A stretch of DNA of 64,000 bases from G963674685 sp964591275 (GTDB lineage: Bacteria; Lernaellota; Lernaellaia; JACKCT01). A program made the position numbers and the translations under genes. The DNA lies in the NCBI GenBank assembly GCA_964591275.1, contig CAZQAE010000020.1, forward strand, positions 1-64,000, read 5' to 3'. Below the pieces are notes generated by a model. It ran no database searches. It was not told the DNA's origin and was given only the letters and a program-made list of their open reading frames with translations. Shown one piece after another: positions 34,742-44,823 of the stretch (position 1 is the first letter of the stretch; each line of letters starts with the position of its first letter).

Positions 34742-36403
34742 CTACTCACGCGGCCAGGCAACATCTACGCGATAGGGAAAACCGGGGGCTAGTTCCCCGC
34801 GCATCACTTCACGCCGATCAAGAGATTCCAGGTATTTGTCGAACTTGAGTTGTTCATCTTCGTTGTGTTCAATGAAGCGCCCGGTGTCGAACTTCAACAA
34901 GAGCCAAAACAAGCTTTCATCCTCGGTGCGAATCGCCTCCGGCCAGGCCCCGACGGGCAGGATTGTGATGCGGGTCAGCTCTCGATCCGGCGCATCCTCA
35001 GGCTCCGGAAAGAATCGAATAACATTGACGATGCGTGAATCGGCGAAGCATACGGCAAAGGAAAGATCGTATTGCGGATCAATGTGGCCCGTCCGATATC
35101 GATAGTGAATATAAATCGGGTCCGGGCTGTCTATCGTGCTGACGATTTTCTGGGCAGTTTCTTCCAGTCGCCAGGATGTATCCGGCATGCGTGGCTGGAA
35201 GCGGCCTCGCCAGTTGGTCAAAAAGGCGACGACGGGCCTTTTGCCGCAGTTGCCGAGATTTGCCCTTTCAATCCAATCAAGCCCGAAGCTTCTGGATGTG
35301 AAGTTGAAAACACTCACGGCCAGGATGAATATCGCGACGCAGGTCCGCAAGGCTTTATGGGGCAAAGAAAAAACGCCGTGCGCGGCGACGAGTGCGACCA
35401 GCGGCAGCCACGCGAGAACGTAGGTCATATCCTTTGTGCCAATGAGTGTAAAAATGACGAAAGGCACGGCTAAAGACGCGATGACAATACGCCTGTGCAA
35501 AAACGGCTTTTTCCAAAGGGCGATGAGGGAAATATAAAAAACCGTGGTCGCCAGAAGACCGGCCTGGCGGAGTCCGAGTTCGACAAGGTAATAAAGAAAC
35601 TTAAAATTGGAATCGTACCAATGGTCTCCCGGCGTGAAAAATGACTGCGTGACGCGCTCGCCGATATGCCCTCCGGTCAGGGAAAGATAGCCCAGCAAAT
35701 AGGGCCAGACGAGCACATAAAAAAGCGCCAGCCCAATGGCAATGTTGAGCCAGAAAAAGATTCTGGTGCGGCCTTCGGCGATATCCCGCGCCGTCGGCCA
35801 GATGCTGACCGCCAAAGGTCCCGCCAGGAAAATGAAAGGCGTGCCGCGCTCAGTTAACATCTGCAGGCAGGCCAAAAGAGCGAATATTATTCCAGGTCGC
35901 AAGCGCGTCAGCCCTTCGCTTTTCACCAGCGCGACCAGTGCAAAAATATAAATCGCAGCCGACGCGCAGTACATACTGTATGAGCGCGCGAAATCGAAAA
36001 CTTGCGGCATGAAACTTAAAATCGCCATTCCCAGAAGCGCCGCGCGCCTGCCCACGGTTACCCGCCCGAAGAGGTACGTCGCCAATAGAAGCAAAGCGTG
36101 CCAAATGACCATCGGATAAAGGAGAGCGTCTTTGCTTTCTCCAAATATCTTCATGGACCAATATCCGTAGAGGAATAAAAGGCGCGGCGTATCGGTTCGC
36201 TCCTCGCGACAAAACAGGTAGCGCCATTTCTCACGGTCGATTCGGTCGCTTTCCCAGTAATCGCGAAACTCGAAAGCCTTCGTAACCAGGTCTCCTTCGC
36301 TCACGCCGTTGAAAGCCGTATTCTCATCGATCCACCACAGGTCAACGAAGATGTGAAAGACGATGATGATGGTAACGGCGATCCATGGGAAAACGCGGTT
36401 CAT
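34742..36403 (-). CDS. Polytopic glycosyltransferase, GT39/ArnT-like
   Basis: 553 residues from ATG 36403 (MNRVFPWIAVTIIIV); a longer frame to 36571 would overlap the divergent gene. About nine to ten membrane helices in the first 380 residues. The first periplasmic loop has acidic residues (DLWWIDENTAFNGVSEGD) as in GT-C enzymes, and RTDTPRLLFLYGYWSMKIFG matches the PMT/ArnT loop. The soluble C-terminal part lies in the periplasm. It should transfer a sugar from a polyprenyl phosphate donor to lipid or protein. Divergent from the flippase-like gene. Confidence 0.82.
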   Translation of the reverse strand: MNRVFPWIAVTIIIVFHIFVDLWWIDENTAFNGVSEGDLVTKAFEFRDYWESDRIDREKWRYLFCREERTDTPRLLFLYGYWSMKIFGESKDALLYPMVIWHALLLLATYLFGRVTVGRRAALLGMAILSFMPQVFDFARSYSMYCASAAIYIFALVALVKSEGLTRLRPGIIFALLACLQMLTERGTPFIFLAGPLAVSIWPTARDIAEGRTRIFFWLNIAIGLALFYVLVWPYLLGYLSLTGGHIGERVTQSFFTPGDHWYDSNFKFLYYLVELGLRQAGLLATTVFYISLIALWKKPFLHRRIVIASLAVPFVIFTLIGTKDMTYVLAWLPLVALVAAHGVFSLPHKALRTCVAIFILAVSVFNFTSRSFGLDWIERANLGNCGKRPVVAFLTNWRGRFQPRMPDTSWRLEETAQKIVSTIDSPDPIYIHYRYRTGHIDPQYDLSFAVCFADSRIVNVIRFFPEPEDAPDRELTRITILPVGAWPEAIRTEDESLFWLLLKFDTGRFIEHNEDEQLKFDKYLESLDRREVMRGELAPGFPYRVDVAWPRE

Positions 36404-36516
36404 ACATGCATTATAGGAAAATCGGCGAATCCTAACAGGGGTGCGTTTTATTTTCCTCTGATCTTTCGAGCAGCGTGAATTGACAAGCACGCCGGCAATC
36501 GTAAGCATGGCGAAGC

Positions 36517-37545
36517 ATGTTGACCCACTGGAAAAACCTAATATCAGGCGCCGGCGGGAAGATCGCCCCAATCATTGCCTTTCTGCACAAAAAACCCGTC
36601 GCCATCTCAATCTCTTTTGTCATCACGGTCATTGCGCTTTATTTCGCCTTAAAAGATGTGGACTTGCAAAAAGCCTTCGACGCCGTTTTGGCCATGCGCG
36701 TCTGGCCGGTATTTGTCGCCTTTGTCATTCTGGCCGTTGGCGCTCTCGTGCGCTCGGCCCGGTGGCATTTGCTCATGCGGCGCGCCGGATCAACCTACGG
36801 CGCAAGCCTGGAGGCGGTACTCGTCTCGCTGTTTTTCAACGGCGTCCTTCCGCTGCGCGGCGGCGAAGCCGTCCGGGTTCTGTACTTCTCTCGCCGCACG
36901 CAGGCGCCTGTGCTGGCGACGACAACCGCTCTTGTCCTGGAGCGCACGCTGGACCTTTGCGCCCTCTCGATCATGGCCGCCATCTTCGTCACGGAGGCGA
37001 TTGGAAATGAATTTTCCGGCCTGCCGCTGCCGCCCTGGGGCATGGGCGCCGCCGCCGGATCGATCATCTGCGCCATGGTCGGGTTTGGATTCTGGCTGCG
37101 TTATCGGGCGCTGCGATCTGGGGACAACACGTCAGGTCAGAGCTTCACGGCGCGTCGTTTCGACGAGGCGCTACGGGGATTGGAAGCGCTCGGATCAAAG
37201 ACGGACATAGCGCTCATCATCGCTTTGTCATTGGGCATGTGGATGCTCACTGTACTGCCATTCATCTTTTTCTTCATGGCTTTCGGCGTATCCATCACGT
37301 ACTCCGCGGGCGTCATCATTTTGCTGGGGATCACCTTCGCTATCGCCCTGCCTTCCTCTCCCGGTTTCGTGGGCACGTACCATGTCGGCTTCGTCGCCGG
37401 CGCCGCCCTCGCGGGAATCTCCAAAGACGCTGCAATCCCACCGGCCTTTGTCAGTCACCTCATCACGCAGGTTCCCTTCATCATCGCCGGAGGGATCGTA
37501 TTGGCCACCGGCGGTCGGGCGGCGCTGGCAAAAAGCAAAAAGTGA
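36517..37545 (+). CDS. YbhN/AglD-type flippase-like membrane protein (LPG synthase TM region)
   Basis: 342 residues, about eight membrane helices. Conserved patches of the lysylphosphatidylglycerol-synthase TM / UPF0104 family: LVRSARWHLLMRR, NGVLPLRGGEAVRVLYFSRR, ALVLERTLDLC, and the C-terminal LPSSPGFVGTYHVGF. The family is thought to move lipids or lipid-linked sugars across the membrane; here it lies beside a GT39-like glycosyltransferase (divergent), suggesting a surface-glycan role. Its 3' end (37516-37537) is part of a direct repeat found again at 45944. Confidence 0.85.
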   Translation: MLTHWKNLISGAGGKIAPIIAFLHKKPVAISISFVITVIALYFALKDVDLQKAFDAVLAMRVWPVFVAFVILAVGALVRSARWHLLMRRAGSTYGASLEAVLVSLFFNGVLPLRGGEAVRVLYFSRRTQAPVLATTTALVLERTLDLCALSIMAAIFVTEAIGNEFSGLPLPPWGMGAAAGSIICAMVGFGFWLRYRALRSGDNTSGQSFTARRFDEALRGLEALGSKTDIALIIALSLGMWMLTVLPFIFFFMAFGVSITYSAGVIILLGITFAIALPSSPGFVGTYHVGFVAGAALAGISKDAAIPPAFVSHLITQVPFIIAGGIVLATGGRAALAKSKK

Positions 37546-37861
37546 ATTGAGAAAGCGTTTGGATTTCGGGAAAAATGAGGTTACATTTTCTTTATTGGCT
37601 GCTTGGAAAAGTCGGAGAAGTAAAATGCCAGGTAAAAACGATTGCACTTCAGAAAATCGATATGAGATCAATCTGACGCCAAACGAATTCGGCGGATTTT
37701 ATGCGAGATTTCCCGATTTCCCCTCAATTTTTACAGGCGGGCAAACAGCTGAAGAGGCGATGAAAAACGCCAAAGAGGCGCTTGATTTGATGATTGATGA
37801 ATATAATGACCGCAAAATTCCACTGTCTGAACCAAAAACTGAATACAGCGGTCATTTTAAT
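37516..37861 (+). repeat. Left direct repeat flanking the giant lipoprotein locus
   Basis: Starts in the last codons of the flippase-like gene (CGGGCGGCGCTGGCAAAAAG) and runs to the point where the hicB copy diverges (CATTTTAAT). The right copy is 45944-46240, shorter by a deletion in the leader but otherwise nearly identical. The ~8-kb segment between them holds the giant gene. Confidence 0.88.
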
Positions 37862-37864
37862 TAA
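37625..37864 (+). pseudogene. Truncated hicB-like antitoxin gene
   Basis: 79 residues, MPGKNDCTSENRYEINLTPN, the HicB RNase-H-like fold including FGGFYARFPDFPSIFTGGQT and EEAMKNAKEALDLMI. It stops after YSGHFN exactly where the intact copy (46004-46387) goes on into the DNA-binding part VRLPKELHRDL. Only three residues in the shared part appear to differ or nearly so. The loss of the ribbon-helix-helix tail should abolish operator binding. No hicA is next to it. Confidence 0.8.
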
Positions 37865-37918
37865 AATAAACACCCTTCCGATCGGCGGGAGTGTCTGGGT
37901 ATCATGTCAGTTGCGTTG

Positions 37919-39179
37919 TCAGCAACCGCATCCTCCCTCGTCGTCTTCTCCGGTTTCGGCACTGAAGTCATCCTCATCGTCATCCTCTGAATACTTTTCG
38001 TCGTCTGAATGAGTGGAATCATCTTCCTCCGAGTCGAAAGTAATCTTTTGAAACCCATCATGGCCTATCCGATCTTCCCCAATGTCCACGGGCACAATGA
38101 GAGGACCATATTTCCGGATGTCGCCGGTGGTCTGATATTCGCGCAGGTAATAAGAATAAACCGCCTCGGCGATAGTATCGTTGTCGATGCTCGTGTAATC
38201 CGAGCCGTTCGGATCGTTTTCGCAGGGGATAATCATATCCAACTCGACGTGGTTCTCAAGGGCGCATTGCGGATTTTTCAGGCTCTCAAATTCGCCCACG
38301 ATGCAGCGAAGGATGCTAAAAGCCCCGCATTCGAACTCCGAGCCGGTTTTCCAGTCCAAAACGACGCCCTTTTCCGTTCGAATTGCGGAAAATTCCAGCA
38401 GGTTAATAGCGGCGGCGTCGTGGCATTGGCAATTGACTCCCGGTGAATCGCAATAGCAATAGGGCGTGTCGCCGCAGCAGGGATTGCCGGCGTGTACAGT
38501 GCAGTCGCCGCTGGAGCAGGTATCCGTTCCGTTGCAAAAGTTCGTGTCGTCGCATGATTCGCCGTCGTTATTGGACCAGGCAGTTGGGCCGCTTTCGAAG
38601 TTACACACCAGGCAGTTATTATCGTCTTTCGTCGCCGCGTCGGCATAGCAGGTTTCACCGATCCAACAGCCTGAGTATTCCAATTCCAATTTGCTATAAA
38701 GGGAATGGAACGAGCCACCTGCAACAGATGTGACAGAATCTGTCTCAATCGGAACCGGGCTGTGGCGATCCGTGATCGTCCCGTCGCCAAGCTGACCGTA
38801 CCCATTATTTCCCATGGCCCAAAGAGAACCGTCGGATTTGATGAAGAGGCTGTAAAGACGTCCCGCGGCCACGGTAATCACACCTGAGGCTTCAATCTGC
38901 ACCGGGTTGTGGCGATCCGTGATCGTCCCGTCGCCAAGCTGACCGTACCCATTATCTCCCATGGCCCAAAGAGAGCCGTCGGATTTGATGAAGAGGCTGT
39001 GAAGACTTCCCGCGGCCACGGCAATCACACCTGAGGCTTCAATCTGCACCGGGTTGTGGCGATCCGTTGTCGTCCCGTCGCCAAGCTGGCCGTACCCATT
39101 ATATCCCATGGCCCAGAGGGAGCTGTCGGATTTGATGAAGAGGCTGTGATCACTTCCCGCGGCCACGGCAATCACACCT
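37919..39179 (-). CDS. Giant multidomain lipoprotein, C-terminal segment (RCC1 repeats, acidic/Cys tail)
   Basis: Third segment of one minus-strand gene (44823 to 37919) split by two 100-N gaps. It starts in RCC1-type repeats of 49 residues: GVIAVAAGSDHSLFIKSDSS, LWAMGYNGYGQLGDGTTTDR, three to four units. A Cys-rich part (CWIGETCYADAATKDDNNCL) follows, then a beta domain beginning INLLEFSAIRTEKGVVLDWK that resembles the T9SS-type or fibronectin-like 'F-x-A-x-R-x-x-x-G-V-x-L-x-W' domain, often found in large surface proteins. The end is acidic (EEDDSTHSDDEKYSEDDDED) and finishes GGCGC, reminiscent of Cys-containing C-terminal sorting tails. Frame is open from the gap to the stop. Confidence 0.8.
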
Positions 39180-39800
39180 NNNNNNNNNNNNNNNNNNNNN
39201 NNNNNNNNNNNNNNNNNNNNNNNNNNNNNNNNNNNNNNNNNNNNNNNNNNNNNNNNNNNNNNNNNNNNNNNNNNNNNNNGAGGCTTCAATCTGCACCGGG
39301 CTGTCGCGATCCGTTGTCGTCCCGTCGCCAAGCTGGCCGTCCCCATTCCAACCCGTGGCCCAGAGGGAGCCGTCGGATTTGATGAAGAGGCTGTGATCAC
39401 CTCCCGCAGCCACGGCAATCACACCTGAGGCTTCAATCTGCACCGGGCTGTCGCGATCCGTTGTCGTCCCGTCGCCAAGCTCGCCGTCATCATTGCGTCC
39501 CATGGCCCAAAGAGAACCGTCGGATTTGATGAAGAGGCTGTGACTACCTCCCGCAGCCACGGCAATCACACCTGAGGCTTCAATCTGCACCGGGTTGTGG
39601 CGATCCGTTGTCGTCCCGTCGCCAAGCTGACCGTACCTATTATATCCCATGGCCCAGGGGGAGCTGTCGGATTTGATGAAAAGGTTGTGAAAACCTCCCG
39701 CGGCTACGGCAATCACGCCTGATGTCTCAATCCGCACCGGGTTGTGGCGATCCGTTGTCGTCCCGTCGCCAAGCTGGCCGTCATTATTAAGTCCCATGGC
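38700..39800 (-). repeat. RCC1 tandem array, 147-bp units
   Basis: CACCTGAGGCTTCAATCTGC recurs at 38881, 39028, 39422 and 39569 (spacing 147 bp = 49 codons), interrupted by the 39180-39279 gap. At least seven units are visible. Units are nearly identical in DNA, which indicates recent expansion or homogenisation. Confidence 0.9.
39180..39279. other. Assembly gap (100 N) inside RCC1 repeats
   Basis: Exactly 100 N. Reading continues in a different frame on the other side, as expected for a placeholder gap. The real number of repeats is unknown. Confidence 0.99.
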
Positions 39801-41150
39801 CCAAAGATCGTGCTGACCAGCCAGGCACTCATCCGTTGCTTCCGAGCATCTGATATTCACACACCAATAATCACTGAGCCCGTCGCACGGATCGCCGGTG
39901 TGGCCGCACTCGTCATTGTCTTCATTGCAATCAGAAGTCTCATCCCCATTACAGAAAATGCCGTCGTCCAGAGGACAGGGATTTCCGCTGGAGGCTTCGC
40001 AGGAATCATCGGCTTCGAGGCAGTTTTCCACCCCGTTACAATACGATCCATCGTCGCAGGAATTGCCGGCATGGTCGCATACATCGGTTGACTCGTTGCA
40101 TGAATCGACGCCGGTGCACCATAAACTATCGTCGCAATCCTTAGCGCTTCCGCCCTGGCATAAACCGCTCAGACATGTCTCGCCTTCGTTGCAGAAAAGG
40201 CCATCATCGCACGTTGTTCCGTCATCTAAACCGTAGCAATAATCCGCAACTTCGTAGTGGTCGGTGACTTCCTGCGCTGTCAGGGGGCGGTTGTAAATCG
40301 CCACTTCATCCAGCGTGATATTCCAAGCATTTTCTACATCGGCTTTGCCGAGGTAAATGACGTTGTCCGTGTTCGATGGTGTGCCGGTCGGCTTATCGGT
40401 TTGAACGAACGCCGTTCCGTTAATATAAACAGTGGAAGTTCCGGCTGTTTGATCCCAGGCCGAAACAACGTGGTAGGTCTGTCCGGGGGTTAAGAGTGCG
40501 GATGCATCGGTTTCCGTATAATAACCGGTCAGACTGTTAAAGTGTGGACGGACTCCGGCCTGCGTGCCACTTGAGAAGCTTTCCATCATGTTCATAAGGT
40601 AGTAATCCGAATCGGATTCCCGGTCGCCGACGATTGCAGCGTACTGCGTCGGCATCGGATTAGAATTGATCTTGACCCAATACTCTACGGTGTAGCCGGT
40701 GGAGCCGACCGGAAATTTTTCAAAAGCCCCGGACACGAAGCGGTTGGCGTCGGAGAGCGTGACGGCGTAGCCGTCGCCATTCAGCAGCAAAGAAGTTTCC
40801 TGGTATGTCGGCGTCCCTTCCGGCGAGGCATGATGAGTGTTGCCGCTAAAGTCGATTACATCGCCACTTGCCTCATCCAGGGGCCAGTAGGCCAGGGGGC
40901 CGGATTCGATAACTTCGTTAGCGTAGGCCAGATAACACTCATCAGCGCTTTCATTGCAGGTTAATTCCTCAGTGCAAGGATCGCCAGAATGAACGGTGCA
41001 GGCGCCGTCGTCGCATGTGTCATCGCCATTGCAATAAAGATTATCCTCACAAGATTCACCATCCACAACAAAAGCATCCGCCGGGCAGTCGGCGCTCGAC
41101 CCGGAGCAATCTTCGGCAACGTCGCAGTCGCCGGCGGAAGCGCGGCATTC
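39280..41150 (-). CDS. Giant multidomain lipoprotein, middle segment (Cys-rich, LamG 2, RCC1)
   Basis: Open in one frame from gap to gap. In order: disintegrin-like Cys repeats (ECRASAGDCDVAEDCSGSSA), a CEDNLYCNGDDTC repeat, a LamG/ConA-like domain (VIESGPLAYWPLDEASGDVI to DEVAIYNRPLTAQEVTDHYE), Cys-rich DG repeats (CDDGLFCNEGETC, CNGVENC), then RCC1 repeats (DLWAMGLNNDGQLGDGTTTD and following, four units). The LamG domain is nearly identical in DNA to the first one in the N-terminal segment. All modules are extracellular types; sugar or matrix binding is likely. Confidence 0.82.
40257..40890 (-). repeat. LamG duplication, copy 2
   Basis: Nearly identical in DNA to 43258-43915. Long stretches, for example around 40300-40480 and 43300-43480, show no or single differences. 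Confidence 0.85.
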
Positions 41151-41250
41151 NNNNNNNNNNNNNNNNNNNNNNNNNNNNNNNNNNNNNNNNNNNNNNNNNN
41201 NNNNNNNNNNNNNNNNNNNNNNNNNNNNNNNNNNNNNNNNNNNNNNNNNN
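41151..41250. other. Assembly gap (100 N) inside Cys-rich repeats
   Basis: Exactly 100 N between near-identical ECRASAGDCD repeats. The frame changes across it because 100 is not a multiple of three; true length unknown. Confidence 0.99.
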
Positions 41251-44200
41251 ATCTGCCTGGAAGCTGTCCGCCGGGCACACGGCGCTAGAGCCAGTGCAGT
41301 CTTCCGCTACGTCGCAGTCTCCCGCAGACGCTCGGCATTCGTAGGTGTTAGCCTGGAAGGTATCCACCGGGCAGTCGGCGCTAGAACCAGTGCAGTCTTC
41401 CGCCGGATCACAATCGCCCGCGGAGGTGCGGCATTCCAGTGTGTTCGGTTGGAATGTGTCAGTCGGGCAGGTCGCACTCGAACCAGTGCAATCTTCCGCC
41501 ACGTCGCAATCGCCGGCGGAGGCGCGGCATTCGTATGTGTCAGGTCTTAGTGTATCCGCCGGGCAATCGACGTTGACTCCGTCGCAGCTTTCCGCCACAT
41601 CACAATCGCCTGCGGAAGCGCGGCATTCGCTGCCGCTTGTGGCGGAGGCGTCATTGGAGCAACCACTGCTCGCGTTGCACGTATCTTGAGTGCAATCATG
41701 GCTGTCGTCACATTGGGAATTATCAGGAGTATAAACGCATTTATTGCCTCCCAGCAGTACGGACACGTCGTCACTAGTAACATTGGCCATGGCCAGATCC
41801 TGGCTTCCGTCGCCATCCAGGTCGCTGATGGCGACCGAGGAAGAACCACTACCTGCAGTATAAGTCGTTTGCGCGGCGAATGTCCCGTCGCCATGGCCCA
41901 GCAGTACGGACACGGTGTTACTGCCATAATTTGCCGTGGCCAGATCCTGGTCTCCGTCGCCGTCCAGGTCGCCGATGGCTACGAAATAGGAATAATCACC
42001 CGCGGCATAGGTTGCCTGCGCGGCGAATGTGCCGTCGCCATGGCCCAGCAGTACGGATACGTAGTCACTGCCAGAATTTGCCGTGGCCAGATCCTGGTTT
42101 CCGTCGCCATCCAGGTCGCCGATGGCGACCGAGTAAGGAGCATCACCTGCAGTATAAGTCGTTTGCGCGGCGAATGTCCCGTCGCCATGGCCCAGCAGTA
42201 CGGACACGGTGTTACTGCCATAATTTGCCGTGGCCAGATCCTGGTCTCCGTCGCCGTCCAGGTCGCCGATGGCTACGAAATAGGAATAATCACCCGCGGC
42301 ATAGGTTGCCTGCGCGGCGAATGTGCCGTCGCCATGGCCCAGCAGTACGGATACGTAGTCACTGCCAGAATTTGCCGTGGCCAGATCCTGGTCTCCGTCG
42401 CCGTCCAGGTCGCCGATGGCGACCGAGTGAGGACCATCACTTGCAGCATAAGTCGTTCGCGCGGCAAATGTGCCGTCGCCATTGCCCAGTAGTACGGATA
42501 CGGTGTGGCTGCCAATATTTGGCACGGCCATATCCTGGTTTCCGTCGCCGTCCAGATCGCCGATGGCGACCGAGTAAGGATTATTCCCAGCGTCATAGGT
42601 TACCTGCGCGGCGAATGTGCCGTCGCCATTGCCCAGCAGTACGGACACGTTGTGATTGAAAAAATTTGCCGTGGCCAGATCCTGGTTTCCGTCGCCGTCC
42701 AGGTCGCTGATGGCAACCGAGTAAGGAGCAGCACCTGCAGTATAAGTCGTTTGCGCGGCGAACATGTCATTTTCCTCATTGCATGAATCCACAGTGCAGG
42801 CGACGCCGTCGCCCGAGCAGGGATTGCCTGCGTGGTCGCATTCGTCATTGACTTCATCGCAGCTATCGCTACCGTTGCAAAAAAGATTGTCCTGGCATGG
42901 ATCACCGGAATGAGCGCAGGCATCCGCGGCCTCGTTGCAAATCTCATCCCCATTACAGAAAATGCCGTCGTCCAGAGAACAGGGATTTCCGCTGGAGGCT
43001 TCGCAGGAATCATCGCCTTCGACGCAGTTTTCCACCCCGTTACAATACGATCCATCGTCGCATGGATCACCGGAATGATCGCAGGCATCCGTAGCCTCGT
43101 TGCAACTCTCGTCGCCGTTGCAGTAAGTTCCATCATCGCCGCATGGATCCCCTGCGTGTTGTGAACATGTTTCATCGGAACAAGTGTCGTCGCCGTTGCA
43201 ATAGAGTCCATCATCGCACGCTGTTCCGTCAGCTAATCCAGAGCAAAATTCCGCTGCATCGTAATGGTTGGCCACCTCCTGCGCAGTCAGGGGGCGGTTG
43301 TAGATGGCCACTTCATCCAGCGTGATATTCCAAGCATTTTCTACATCGGCTTTGCCGAGGTAAATGACGTTGTCCGTGTTCGATGGTGTGCCGGTCGGCT
43401 TATCGGTTTGAACGAACGCCGTTCCGTTAATATAAACAGTTGAAGTCCCGGCTGTTTGATCCCAGGCCGAAACAACGTGGTAGGTTTGTCCGGGGGTTAA
43501 GAGTGCGGATGCATCGGTTTCCGTATAATAACCGGTCAGGCCGTTAAAGTGCGGACGGACTCCGGCCTGCGTGCCACTTGAGAAGCTTTCCATCATGTTC
43601 ATAAGATAGTAATCCGAACCGGATTCCCAGTCGCCGACGATTGTAGCGTACTGCGTCGGCATCGGATTAGAATTGATCTTGACCCAATACTCTATGGTGT
43701 AGCCCGTTGATCCTGCCGGGAATTTCTCAAAAGCTCCGGACACAAAGCGATTTGCATCGGAGAGACTAACGGCATAGCCGACGCCGCTGGGCAGCAAGGA
43801 TGTGGATTGGTAGGTCGGCGTTCCTTCGGCGGAGGCGTCGTGCCCGTTGCCGCTGGTGTCGGACGCTGTTCCGCTCGCCTCGTCCAGAGGCCAATATGCC
43901 AGCGGTGTCGAGTTCAACACCACGTCCTGGTATGCGTTGGCGCCGGCGTCCGCGTCATTGGGCGGCAATTCGGACGGGATGATTTGTGAAAAGCCTTCGC
44001 CGGATTGCTCAACCTGTTGAATACGCAAAGCATCCGAATCATCCTTGTCCATCTCCGGAATTTTCGGAGACTTCGTCATCCGAACAGATCCCGAGCTAGC
44101 GGCGATGGGGTATGTTGCGTCCCGGTCGTCAACGATCAACCTCAAGACGCCTTGAGTTGCATCATCATATTTTTCTAATTGAATCTTCGCCGCAAGCTCT

Positions 44201-44823
44201 TGCCCTTGGGCGTCGAAGAAGGTGGGAGCCGCGTATTGAAAAATCTCTTCATTACGTGAAAGAAAAGCAACCAGATTGCCTGTTTCGAAGATGTTCGCAT
44301 TCAGATCGCCGCCGATCCGTGCTTCGATAATCAGTGCGCCGTCGCCGTTTGGAGGTGTTTCGATAAAGAAACTTTGCGTCAGACCGCCAGGACCGGATTT
44401 GTATTGCTCCAGGAAGAATCCGTAATCATACTCGACTTCGCCCGAGTCATCCGTCGCCGATTCATCGAGCCCGACAAGTTCGGGTTTTTGCGATGCAACG
44501 GATTTGACATCGTTTTCTCTGCCGAAAGCGCTTGTTAGCCGAAACCACTTCCATTCATTTCCTTTCGAGTCGCCGAATAAAATCATGCCCGATTCTTCAA
44601 ACCAAACGCCGAAGTCCAGATCCGGATTGACCGCAACGAGATCATCTCCTTCGTATCGGATTTGGAGCATTGCCGACAAGTCCGACCCGTAAACTCCTCC
44701 TACGACATATTCGGATTGGCCGTCATCATCATCATAGTCTTGCATCCGCCCCATGTCGCAGGTCAGGCCGAAAATAACGCAAAGAAGAATCAGAACAGGA
44801 ATTACGTGGCGATGGAATCTCAT
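41251..44823 (-). CDS. Giant multidomain lipoprotein, N-terminal segment (LamG 1, Cys-rich, seven FG-GAP repeats)
   Basis: Starts at ATG 44823 with AAGGAGGGG eight bases upstream. Signal peptide with lipobox LTC (C22), a short Asp stretch, and an N-terminal domain of about 240 residues (GGVYGSDLSAMLQIRYEGDD) of unknown family. LamG/ConA domain about 295-515 (LNSTPLAYWPLDEASGTASD). Cys-rich DG repeats (CNGDDTCSDETC, CNGDESCNEATDAC) come next. Seven FG-GAP/VCBS repeats of 49 residues follow, each with a DLDGDGxQD calcium-loop motif (SVAIGDLDGDGNQDLATANF). Cys-rich repeats with CDVAEDCTGSSA then run into the gap. The full protein exceeds 2200 residues. Likely a surface adhesin or matrix protein; no catalytic domain seen. 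Confidence 0.85.
41740..42775 (-). repeat. FG-GAP tandem array, 147-bp units with a 294-bp duplicated pair
   Basis: GTCGCCATGGCCCAGCAGTA recurs at 41887, 42034 and 42181. Two adjacent units (41887-42180) are repeated almost perfectly at 42181-42474, so the array grew by copying a pair. Seven units in total. Confidence 0.9.
43258..43915 (-). repeat. LamG duplication, copy 1
   Basis: Partner of 40257-40890, in the same orientation within the same gene, about 3 kb apart. Confidence 0.85.

Noticed and set aside
37919..44823. Treating frame changes at the N runs as frameshift mutations
   Set aside because: Both runs are exactly 100 N placeholders; the frame jump follows from the arbitrary gap size.
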